Part shown: piece by piece, positions 1 to 6,556 of the stretch
Numbering within the stretch: position 1 is the stretch's first letter
Layout: the number at the start of each line of letters is the position of its first letter
Notes under the pieces: model-generated
Told to the model about the DNA's origin: nothing
Database searches by the model: none
The model's input: the letters and a program-made list of their open reading frames with translations, nothing else
Assembly: GCA_021817755.1 (NCBI GenBank)
Contig: JAKAGC010000103.1
Coordinates: forward strand, 1 to 9,360
Source of the DNA: Acidobacteriota bacterium
GTDB taxonomy: Bacteria; Acidobacteriota; Aminicenantia; UBA2199
Direction of reading: 5' to 3'
DNA length: 9,360 bases
Translations under genes and position numbers: made by a program

Positions 1-3000
1 TCGATTTTCTTCGGAGGTATTTCTTCAAGTAACTGAGTAACATGAGTACACAAAGCTCCTTTGTCGATATGATTCTCACCACCCTCTCTGCGAAAGGATA
101 GAAAAAGTTGAAATGCCTTCTCACGAGCATGAATTGCATCCAATTCATTCCCAACCGCTCGTTCCAGATCATATAATATATTGTATGCATTCCATGGTGT
201 AACGGCAATGCCAAAAGATTTATTGCATTCGATGACCTGTAAAATCTCCTTTCGAGATTCATCGTAGCGTTTCAATTTTAAAAGTGAAATGGCAAGATTA
301 CTACGAACACGCACCTCATTAGGCAAATCATTTATTTCACTGTGCTTCTCTACTGCCAGCTGATAAAATGTAACCGCTTCTTCCCATCGTTTCATTTTAT
401 CATAGAGAATGCCCAGTTGATTGAGTGATGATGCTTCTCCCGCCTTATCACGTTGTTTTACTCTGATTGATAGTGATTTTCGGTAGGATTCTTCGGCTTC
501 GACCAGATGCCCATCCTCTTCATACACCAAACCAATGTTATGCAATGCAATAGCAATGTATAATGGTTCTTCTATCTCTGTAAATATATTCAATGCATCT
601 CTATATGCATTCATTGCATCATCTAACTTACCCTGGAGCATTCTTACCAATCCCAGTTCACCTTTTTTTACCGCTATACTATGAATATCATTTAATTTTT
701 CAGCAATAGCAAATCCTTGTTCATACACATCTGCAGACTGCTCTAACCGACCCAATTCTAATAAACAGATACCTTTATCTGTTAAAGATGCTGAAATCAT
801 CCATTTCGCTCTTTCAATTCCCTGTTCGACGAGGATTTGAAATCGATTATATGCTTCATCCAAATAATAAAGCGCCTCTTCACTCAATCCCTCAATGCGT
901 AATAGTCTTCCCATTAATAAAAATGCTATTGCAATATCATAGGGCGCTTCTGAATAAGCGGTTTCACCAAATTTTTGGCATTGCTCTAACATAGTTTTTA
1001 CCTCAATTAACGCCTGTTGAAAATACTCGGCATCTATCATTCGCTCGACGTTGGATTGAATAGAAATAAATTTGGTATGGTTCCATTCTTTAACTTTCCA
1101 AGATTCCTTTTCTCGTATGGCTACAACCTTTGTCAATAAATAATGCTTTCCCAATCTTGTTATAAGCCTTTCTAAAAGAGAGGCTAGTCTAATTGTTTGC
1201 TCAGGGTTTCTCTGCTTTACCATATATTTAAAAAAATGGATTAAATTAGGTAATTCCTGAAGAGTTAAAATATTTGACAGTAGTGAATCCTCGAAATGTT
1301 GTTCATATAAAAAAACACAAATCTTTTTCATGGATTCAGCCCAGCGTGTGGTGTATTCGGAGAGTTCTACTTCATTTATTTCTTGTTTCAAAAAAGGACT
1401 TAATGCCGGGTGAAATCTCAAAAATTTATAAGGCATGAGTTCTACAAGCCTGGTTTGAAGCAATTCATCGACCAATTTATTACACTTATCTTCTTCCAAT
1501 TCCAATACCGTCTGAATCGTTGCAATACTACCTCCGCTGTGAAATACGGCCAGGGGCTTGATTGCCTCTCGAACCAGGGGCGACAACCGCCGAAGCGACA
1601 TTTCCACACATGCAAAAAGCGATAACTCCCGATTGCCGGGATTGTTTCTCTCAAGCTCCATCATCAGTTGCAAAATATTCTTTTTGGTTTCATTAATCCC
1701 CATTTCACCAATATACGGCGCCATTAACACAAGACTCCGTGCATGACCATTCACGGCCTCCACCAATGTCTCTATACTTGGAGGCGTTCCTCCCGGCTCC
1801 TCCTCTTTCGGGAAAATACCCGCATTTGCCATGACATCCGTAACCAATTTAATAGCATCCGTTTGAGAAAGCCGCCCCAACTCGATATAATTCTTCTTCC
1901 CATCGTAGGGCGAAGGAATTTCCTCCCGCGACGTAAATACCAGCCGCGTTTCTCCCATACCGTTCAACTTCTTACACAATTGGAAAAAGACGTCCAATTC
2001 CTCCTGCTCAAATTTCACAGCAAAAGGGATTAAATCTTCAGCAGGTTTCCCTATAGGTGGCAAAATACTCTCCATGTTATCCAGTATAAGTAATGTTCTT
2101 TTCCTTTTTAACTCTATTTCGATGGGAAATAACGCCCTCTTCATCAACTCGGTATCCGCAAACTCCGCAACCGAATAATTAGCCACCACTTGCTGTCCGA
2201 TACGATCAACAACTGTCCGTACATCATAAATATCTTCCACACACACAAATACAACCTGCTCAAATCTGTGGGTTCGGACCAACCAGCGCCCCAATTCAGC
2301 GGCTATGGATGTTTTCCCTTCCCCTCCCTGCCCACTGATTACAATATACCGTTTCTTCTCTAATAACCGTTCCATCTTCAACAATTCCCTGCTTCGACCT
2401 GTAAATTTATGCTCAGGTACAGGAGGCAAATTCCCATAACTGGCCTCCCGTTTCGCATTTGTTTCATCGATGGATATAAGAGGTACAACACCGTTGAACA
2501 ATGCCACATCCTCTTTTTCCTGATATAACACAGGCACAAACCAATCCTGCAACTCCAATTGACCGGCTCCGAATATTTTTCCCCGGTCCTTATTAAAATA
2601 CAATTCCTTGTGACCGGCACCCATCGCATCTCCCACGCGCGCTCCTCCGGCCAGTTCTTTATAAAAAACCTCAACAAACTTCTGTGTCGTTTCCACCAAT
2701 ACCGTATAACTCATGGCGATCACGCTGGCAGCTCCTTCATTCAATAACGCAGTCGCAACGGATGCGATTGGCTCTTTTTCCATTACGGCAGATTGACACG
2801 CTTCGAGAAAAAATAATGGAATGCGATGATTCTTTATCATGGTTGCTAACTCCCTGGCATCGATCAGTTCACTCTGCCGTTTTTCGATTTTATCCACATC
2901 CACAGGGTCCTCGAAACATAATGCGCCAACGCCTCTATCATCCCAAAATGTCCCATGCCCATCGAAATGAATCACATGATAAGGAATTCCTTTTTGTTGG

Positions 3001-3749
3001 GCACTGTGTAATTCCTTTTCAAGCGCGGGGAACGTCGCAGGTGTTAATATTGTTAAATCAACCAGTCCATCTAGTTTCTCCACAGCTTCAACCACAGGAA
3101 TTGCACTCACTCGGTGATTGATATATGAGGCATATTCATCATCGGGCCTGGGACTCACCAATAAAATACGAATGGGTGGATTCGATTCGAGTGCGTCTAT
3201 TTTTTTTGTGTTCGGTAATTGTCTACGTACCTGAATAGGCTTCGCCCCCTGGAACAAATACCCTGTTCCATCATGCATCAGTTCCCAGGGCAAACTCAAT
3301 AACTCGGATGCAGCTTCATTGGCTTCCAATTGCTTTTTCGCTCTTGTGCCTTCGACCAACCTTGAATCGATGGAAACAGTAAACCTCCGCTTTGTTCCTT
3401 TTGAATGCTTCCACGCTCCGAGTACATCTATCGCCGAAATCCTTGAAAACACTTCGTCATAAATGGTTTTCCCCCATTTCGATAAATCGTTTTCTGTACG
3501 TTGAGCCCGGTCTTTAAATGGTCCGGCAGGCCATATATAATAGCGTTCCAAATACCATTTTAATTCTTCTTTCTCAATTGGTCCTATGGGGGTCTGAAAC
3601 ATAAATATTTCCTTCCCTTCAATACTTGGTCTCCCATATTCCGATGGATAATAAACCAGTTTTGCTTTAGCCTGAGCGAGGCGCTTCCCTGCTTTTTGAC
3701 GAAACATGGGCTCAGATAATTCCAATACTAACTCTTCTAGCATATCCAT
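1..3749 (-). CDS. CHAT protease - STAND/NB-ARC NTPase - TPR protein (3' end off the left edge)
   Basis: Translation from ATG 3749 stays open through 1249 codons to the window edge. Residues 1 to about 400 form a CHAT (caspase-like) peptidase: an LPWELM motif around W155, the catalytic His in HFDGHG (H265) and the catalytic Cys in LEACQS (C318), all intact. A P-loop NTPase of the STAND/NB-ARC type follows: Walker A GQGGEGKT (473-480, K479), Walker B LLILD (D557), FTSR (R608) and a GLPL-like NGHARSL segment. Residues of about 710-790 look like the STAND winged helix. From about 940 to the edge there are TPRs, five in an exact 40-residue register. In this family the repeats sense a trigger, the NTPase oligomerises and CHAT cleaves a target; this is family knowledge, and the trigger and substrate are unknown here. 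The protein is probably cytoplasmic, as no signal peptide or membrane segment is seen. The start is supported by an AAGGAG site. The 5' half is GC-richer than the TPR half. Domain assignment is confident; the defence role is inferred. Confidence 0.93.
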   Translation of the reverse strand, partial: MDMLEELVLELSEPMFRQKAGKRLAQAKAKLVYYPSEYGRPSIEGKEIFMFQTPIGPIEKEELKWYLERYYIWPAGPFKDRAQRTENDLSKWGKTIYDEVFSRISAIDVLGAWKHSKGTKRRFTVSIDSRLVEGTRAKKQLEANEAASELLSLPWELMHDGTGYLFQGAKPIQVRRQLPNTKKIDALESNPPIRILLVSPRPDDEYASYINHRVSAIPVVEAVEKLDGLVDLTILTPATFPALEKELHSAQQKGIPYHVIHFDGHGTFWDDRGVGALCFEDPVDVDKIEKRQSELIDARELATMIKNHRIPLFFLEACQSAVMEKEPIASVATALLNEGAASVIAMSYTVLVETTQKFVEVFYKELAGGARVGDAMGAGHKELYFNKDRGKIFGAGQLELQDWFVPVLYQEKEDVALFNGVVPLISIDETNAKREASYGNLPPVPEHKFTGRSRELLKMERLLEKKRYIVISGQGGEGKTSIAAELGRWLVRTHRFEQVVFVCVEDIYDVRTVVDRIGQQVVANYSVAEFADTELMKRALFPIEIELKRKRTLLILDNMESILPPIGKPAEDLIPFAVKFEQEELDVFFQLCKKLNGMGETRLVFTSREEIPSPYDGKKNYIELGRLSQTDAIKLVTDVMANAGIFPKEEEPGGTPPSIETLVEAVNGHARSLVLMAPYIGEMGINETKKNILQLMMELERNNPGNRELSLFACVEMSLRRLSPLVREAIKPLAVFHSGGSIATIQTVLELEEDKCNKLVDELLQTRLVELMPYKFLRFHPALSPFLKQEINEVELSEYTTRWAESMKKICVFLYEQHFEDSLLSNILTLQELPNLIHFFKYMVKQRNPEQTIRLASLLERLITRLGKHYLLTKVVAIREKESWKVKEWNHTKFISIQSNVERMIDAEYFQQALIEVKTMLEQCQKFGETAYSEAPYDIAIAFLLMGRLLRIEGLSEEALYYLDEAYNRFQILVEQGIERAKWMISASLTDKGICLLELGRLEQSADVYEQGFAIAEKLNDIHSIAVKKGELGLVRMLQGKLDDAMNAYRDALNIFTEIEEPLYIAIALHNIGLVYEEDGHLVEAEESYRKSLSIRVKQRDKAGEASSLNQLGILYDKMKRWEEAVTFYQLAVEKHSEINDLPNEVRVRSNLAISLLKLKRYDESRKEILQVIECNKSFGIAVTPWNAYNILYDLERAVGNELDAIHAREKAFQLFLSFRREGGENHIDKGALCTHVTQLLEEIPPKKI

Positions 3750-3758
3750 TATCTAAAA

Positions 3759-3764
3759 CTCCTT
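3759..3764 (-). promoter_or_regulatory. Shine-Dalgarno site of the CHAT-STAND gene
   Basis: On the minus strand AAGGAG lies 9 nt before ATG 3749, inside a longer GGAAGGAG. This fixes the start at 3749 rather than at the second ATG two codons later. It is the only strong ribosome binding site in front of any gene start visible here. I found no convincing -35/-10 pair in the 111-nt gap to the RhuM stop codon, so co-transcription with the RhuM gene is possible. Confidence 0.75.
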
Positions 3765-3860
3765 CCAAAATTTAAATGATTTGTCTCTTCAAAACATTTC
3801 CTTAATCTGTGAAAACACTAATTATCTAATTTTAATGGGGAATTTGCTCTGTACTATCTC

Positions 3861-4922
3861 TCATTTAGATTTTAGCATTTTTTTTACAGTACGGTCAAAA
3901 TCAGATTCGATGAATTGGGTTTTGTTGTATTCCGCATATTCTGTAAGTGCTTTTTGCTCTGCCTGTTCTTTAGAGATTTCTCCCTTCCCTGATAATATTT
4001 TATATTCATTGAAACTAAGAAATTTATTTACACTTTCGGAAAATTCCTTCATCGTAAAGACCTGCTTGTTTTCGATAATATTTTCAATGTAGTCAAAAAA
4101 AGCAGATATAGTTCGTTCCAGTCTTTTGATTTCCTTCTCTGTTAAGTAATTTTTTGCAATTACGACATCGGTCGGTAGTATTCGTCCCTGCGGTGCATTT
4201 TTCCAGGTAAATAGTCCCATATAAGGTTCTGCTTTATTAGTTTTCGTATAGATTATTTCAGCAGCGGTTTGGCCGGTAATTGCAAAATGGAATTTATTTT
4301 GTACCGTTGCAAAGAACTCTTTGGTAGTTTCCGATTTGGAATCATAGTCGATACTACACTCGGCAAAAATATCGGTAATTTTTTGGTAAATTCGCCGCTC
4401 ACTAGCCCTGATCGATCTTACTCGTTCAAGTAATTCCTTGAAATAGTCTTTTCCGAAAAATTTTTCACCTTGCTTTAATCGCTCATCATCTAAGACGAAT
4501 CCTTTGATTATGAACTCTTTTAATAACTGTGTTGCCCAGATTCGGAATTGTGTGGCTCGTTTGGAATTTACCCGATACCCAACAGAGATAATGCCATCTA
4601 AATTATAAAATTCCACTTGCCGAGTAACATCTCTACTTCCTTCTTTTTGAACTATTCGAATTTTTCGAATAGTTGCTATTTCCTGTAATTCACCGCTACT
4701 GAATATTTCTTTAAGATGGTAATTAATTGTGTTGACTTCAACCTCAAATAATTCAGCCATCATTTTCTGATTTAGCCAGAGGTTTTCATCCTTCAAAAAG
4801 ACATCAAGTTTTATTTTCCCATCGGACGTAGAGAAAAATACAAAAGGTTTACTCACTTCTAAATGATCTTTTCCATCATGAACTGGCAAAGTTGCAAAGG
4901 ATTTCGGTTGTTTATTATTCAT
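3861..4922 (-). CDS. RhuM family protein
   Basis: This 353-residue protein matches the RhuM (Virulence_RhuM) family in length and motifs. A helix-turn-helix-like segment begins WLNQKMMAELFEV (about 49-61) and runs to NYHLKEIF. The family signature YNLDGIISVGYRVNS (106-120) is followed by ATQFRIWAT (123-131). A C-terminal block contains EPYMGLFTW (232-240) and a long helical region after residue 260. The family is named after a Salmonella pathogenicity-island gene and is often found near restriction-modification and other defence genes. Its biochemical activity is not established, and the N-terminal part suggests nucleic-acid binding. It lies 111 nt upstream of the CHAT-STAND gene on the same strand, and a dead CHAT fragment lies on its other side. 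It is AT-rich (33-38% GC in two hand-counted 60-nt rows). No Shine-Dalgarno site is visible before ATG 4922; a promoter-like pair sits directly upstream. The family call is firm and the function unknown. Confidence 0.92.
   Translation of the reverse strand: MNNKQPKSFATLPVHDGKDHLEVSKPFVFFSTSDGKIKLDVFLKDENLWLNQKMMAELFEVEVNTINYHLKEIFSSGELQEIATIRKIRIVQKEGSRDVTRQVEFYNLDGIISVGYRVNSKRATQFRIWATQLLKEFIIKGFVLDDERLKQGEKFFGKDYFKELLERVRSIRASERRIYQKITDIFAECSIDYDSKSETTKEFFATVQNKFHFAITGQTAAEIIYTKTNKAEPYMGLFTWKNAPQGRILPTDVVIAKNYLTEKEIKRLERTISAFFDYIENIIENKQVFTMKEFSESVNKFLSFNEYKILSGKGEISKEQAEQKALTEYAEYNKTQFIESDFDRTVKKMLKSK
4650..4674. repeat. Perfect 11-bp inverted repeat inside the RhuM gene
   Basis: AACTATTCGAA and its exact reverse complement TTCGAATAGTT are separated by TTT. 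Both arms lie within the coding sequence, at the segment encoding ATIRKIRIV, so the repeat could form an mRNA hairpin or be a protein-binding site. It partly reflects the repeated Ile-Arg codons ATT CGA and CGA ATA, so coincidence cannot be excluded. Confidence 0.6.
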
Positions 4923-4928
4923 AAATTT

Positions 4929-4957
4929 ATTTTAACGGAAAAGAGAGAGAAATTCAA
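4929..4957 (-). promoter_or_regulatory. Putative promoter of the RhuM gene
   Basis: On the minus strand TTGAAT (4952-4957) and TAAAAT (4929-4934) are separated by exactly 17 bp. This resembles a sigma-70 promoter, with 4/6 and 5/6 consensus matches. The -10 box ends 6 nt before ATG 4922, so the predicted transcript would start at or next to the start codon, giving a leaderless mRNA. This fits the lack of a Shine-Dalgarno site. It is a prediction from sequence only, in an AT-rich stretch where chance matches are common. Confidence 0.45.
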
Positions 4958-5094
4958 ATTTCTTTCTTTAGTTCTTTCTTGTGTTCTGCTCATCTTCTAT
5001 TCTTATCTTCTTTCTATTATGTGCCGATAACCCAGTTTTTCCTTCAACAGCACAAGCTCAACGGTATCTATGTAAATTAGATTTATACCATTTA
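4958..5094. other. Gene-free stretch, pyrimidine-rich on the plus strand
   Basis: No convincing gene is seen between the RhuM promoter and the CHAT remnant. About 4960-5020 is strongly T/C-rich on the plus strand (A/G-rich on the minus strand, just upstream of the RhuM promoter). On the minus strand one frame reads ACAVEGKTGL near 5033-5062. This weakly recalls the VEAVEKLDGL segment that follows the equivalent part of the intact CHAT protein, so the stretch may be further eroded CHAT sequence, but the similarity is too weak to claim. A plus-strand reading frame at 4981-5178 runs antisense to the remnant and resembles nothing known to me. Confidence 0.4.
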
Positions 5095-5292
5095 CAAGTA
5101 CCAAGTATCGAGAAGTTGTACCGGTTTTACCTCCTGAAACAAAGAACCTATTTCACAATACATCGGTTCCCGTGGTAAACTCAATAACTCAGAAGCCGTC
5201 TCATCCGCTTCTCGTTTTCTTTTCTTTCTGGTGCTTTCAACCTATATAGAATTGATTGAAAAAGACACATAGGTTTATTTTTTACTGTTCCC
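5095..5292 (-). pseudogene. Decayed fragment of a second CHAT-domain gene
   Basis: The minus-strand translation aligns without gaps to residues 132-173 of the intact CHAT protein (5116-5241 against 3231-3356), with 25 of 42 residues identical. Shared stretches include ASELLSLP and LFQ..KP.Q. DNA similarity is also clear, for example the shared GAGTTATTGAGTTT. Weaker similarity continues upstream, where SINS matches SIDS. The reading frame is broken by TAG at 5242-5244 and TAA at 5275-5277. The invariant-looking Trp of LPWEL is Arg here. No start codon, catalytic His/Cys region, NTPase or TPR part is present, so only about 200 nt of a gene originally several kb long survives. It has the same orientation as the intact copy, with the RhuM gene lying between them. 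This is most likely a relic of a tandem paralogue disrupted by deletion or by arrival of the RhuM gene. Confidence 0.85.
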
Positions 5293-5325
5293 AATCAATT
5301 ATTAACAGGCATGGTGGCAAGGGTA

Positions 5326-5334
5326 TGATATAAT
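5326..5334 (+). promoter_or_regulatory. Extended -10 promoter of the SfsA-GIY-YIG gene
   Basis: TGA followed by a perfect TATAAT (5329-5334) forms an extended -10 element. No good -35 hexamer lies 16-18 bp upstream, which is tolerated by extended -10 promoters. The box ends 6 nt before ATG 5341, so transcription would begin at about the start codon and give a leaderless mRNA. If ATG 5356 were the true start, the leader would be about 15 nt. Predicted from sequence only. Confidence 0.5.
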
Positions 5335-5340
5335 AGGAAT

Positions 5341-6486
5341 ATGAAAAACAATACAATGGTACTTTATGATAATGTAGAGACGGCTTATTTTATTGAACGG
5401 GAAAACCGGTTCATTCTCCGCTTAAAAAGAGAAAATAATGAAGAAATCAATGCTTATGTCGCCAATCCTGGAAGGATGGAAGAATTCCTTGTTCCCGGCC
5501 ATCCATTTTTTATAACCCAATCACAAGCCGGTAAATACAAATATCATACCGTTTCAACAGTCTACCAGGATTCGTATATTTTATTAGATACTATCAAAAT
5601 TAATAGATTAGCGGAAATAATGATTAAAAACAAACGTATTGATCTATTCAAGAATATAACAAATATACGAAGAGAAGTAAAACTCCTGAACTCAAAGTTC
5701 GATTTTCTGTTGGAACCGGAAGATGAAAAACCCATAATCCTTGAAATAAAATCTTGTTCCCTTTGTCATAATGGCGTCGCTATGTTCCCGGATGCTCCCA
5801 CTGAAAGAGGAAAACGTCATATGGAAGACCTCGAACAACTGGCGAATCAAGGATTCCAAACATATACCCTCTATATGATTAATCATAAAAATGCAACAGT
5901 ATTTATCCCCAACGGGCATACAGACCCCGATTATTCCCGTACGTTTTGTGATTCCCAAAAGGTCAAATTTCTGGCTTACAAATTCAATCTAATCGATCCT
6001 ATTACACTTGATTTAACATTTTTTAAACCAGTTAAAATCGACTATCAAAAAGCCTGCTCAATTCACCAGGACCGGGGAAGTTATTTGATGATAATGTATA
6101 ATGCAGAAGAATTTACAGAGACAATCGGTTCTATCGGACAACGTACATTTAAAAAAGGATACTATGTGTACGCCGGATCTGCATTGCATGGATTGGAACA
6201 TCGAATTAAACGGCATTTGAAAAAAAACAAAAAATTGCACTGGCATATCGATTATATATCACCTGCTCATATGAAAACAGTAAAAGTCTATCCGATACGC
6301 AGAGCAGACCCCATAGAAGAATCCCTTGCAAGAGGATTAATGGATATTTGCGAAGGGTATATCGACCAATTCGGGGCATCCGACTCAAAAGTAACTTCAC
6401 ACCTGTTTTATTTTCCCGAACCACCTTTCCGTCGACGGGATTTCCTGGATTTACTCCTTGATCACCGGATGTTCTCCTTACCCTAA
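5341..6486 (+). CDS. sfsA: SfsA nuclease fused to a C-terminal GIY-YIG (DUF123/Uri-type) domain
   Basis: This 381-residue protein has two nuclease-type domains. Residues 1 to about 230 are SfsA (sugar fermentation stimulation protein, a PD-(D/E)xK-fold DNA/RNA nuclease in current annotation): ANPGRM (41-46), SKFDFLL with D121, then E135 and K137 in ILEIKS, and the hallmark FPDAPTERG (149-157). Residues of about 246-360 match DUF123, a GIY-YIG relative: GSYLMI (246-251), GYYVYAGSA (273-281), R288 and H292, WHIDY (301-305) and E327. The putative catalytic residues of both domains are present, so both may be active. The true substrates are uncertain. From memory, DUF123 proteins have a Cys-rich SDCxC motif before SHLF; here it reads SDSKV (347-351), without cysteines. 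ATG 5341 has only a weak AGGA too close to it, and ATG 5356 (codon 6) is an alternative start. The gene stands alone and converges on the BNR gene through a shared hairpin terminator. Confidence 0.93.
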   Translation: MKNNTMVLYDNVETAYFIERENRFILRLKRENNEEINAYVANPGRMEEFLVPGHPFFITQSQAGKYKYHTVSTVYQDSYILLDTIKINRLAEIMIKNKRIDLFKNITNIRREVKLLNSKFDFLLEPEDEKPIILEIKSCSLCHNGVAMFPDAPTERGKRHMEDLEQLANQGFQTYTLYMINHKNATVFIPNGHTDPDYSRTFCDSQKVKFLAYKFNLIDPITLDLTFFKPVKIDYQKACSIHQDRGSYLMIMYNAEEFTETIGSIGQRTFKKGYYVYAGSALHGLEHRIKRHLKKNKKLHWHIDYISPAHMKTVKVYPIRRADPIEESLARGLMDICEGYIDQFGASDSKVTSHLFYFPEPPFRRRDFLDLLLDHRMFSLP

Positions 6487-6491
6487 AAGAT

Positions 6492-6522
6492 AAAAAAAAA
6501 AGGCGTCCCGAAGGACGCCTTT
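6492..6522. terminator. Convergent rho-independent terminator
   Basis: A perfect 10-bp stem (6499-6508 with 6513-6522) encloses a 4-nt loop. Read on the minus strand the loop is C(UUCG)G, an exceptionally stable tetraloop, and the stem is followed by a run of T (from 6498 down to 6492). It is therefore a strong terminator for the BNR gene, whose stop lies about 35 nt upstream. On the plus strand the hairpin starts 12 nt after the SfsA stop codon, but the tail TTTGTATCTAAATT is a poorer U-tract, so termination there is probably weaker. Confidence 0.88.
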
Positions 6523-6556
6523 GTATCTAAATTAATTTTTGGTTACTCGAACCTAA

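Noticed and set aside
2684..3121. 145-codon plus-strand open frame
   Set aside because: It lies antisense to the CHAT catalytic region, has no recognisable domain and is explained as a shadow of the real minus-strand frame.
3750..3860. Promoter for the CHAT gene in the gap after the RhuM gene
   Set aside because: A GATAAT-like box is present but has no acceptable -35 at the right spacing; no call is made.
4921..4930. ATAAATTTAT palindrome at the RhuM start as an operator
   Set aside because: It is a 10-bp all-AT palindrome in an AT-rich promoter region and is likely by chance.
4981..5178. 65-codon plus-strand open frame upstream of the SfsA gene
   Set aside because: It overlaps the CHAT relic on the opposite strand, has low-complexity Phe/Ser/Leu content and no ribosome binding site.
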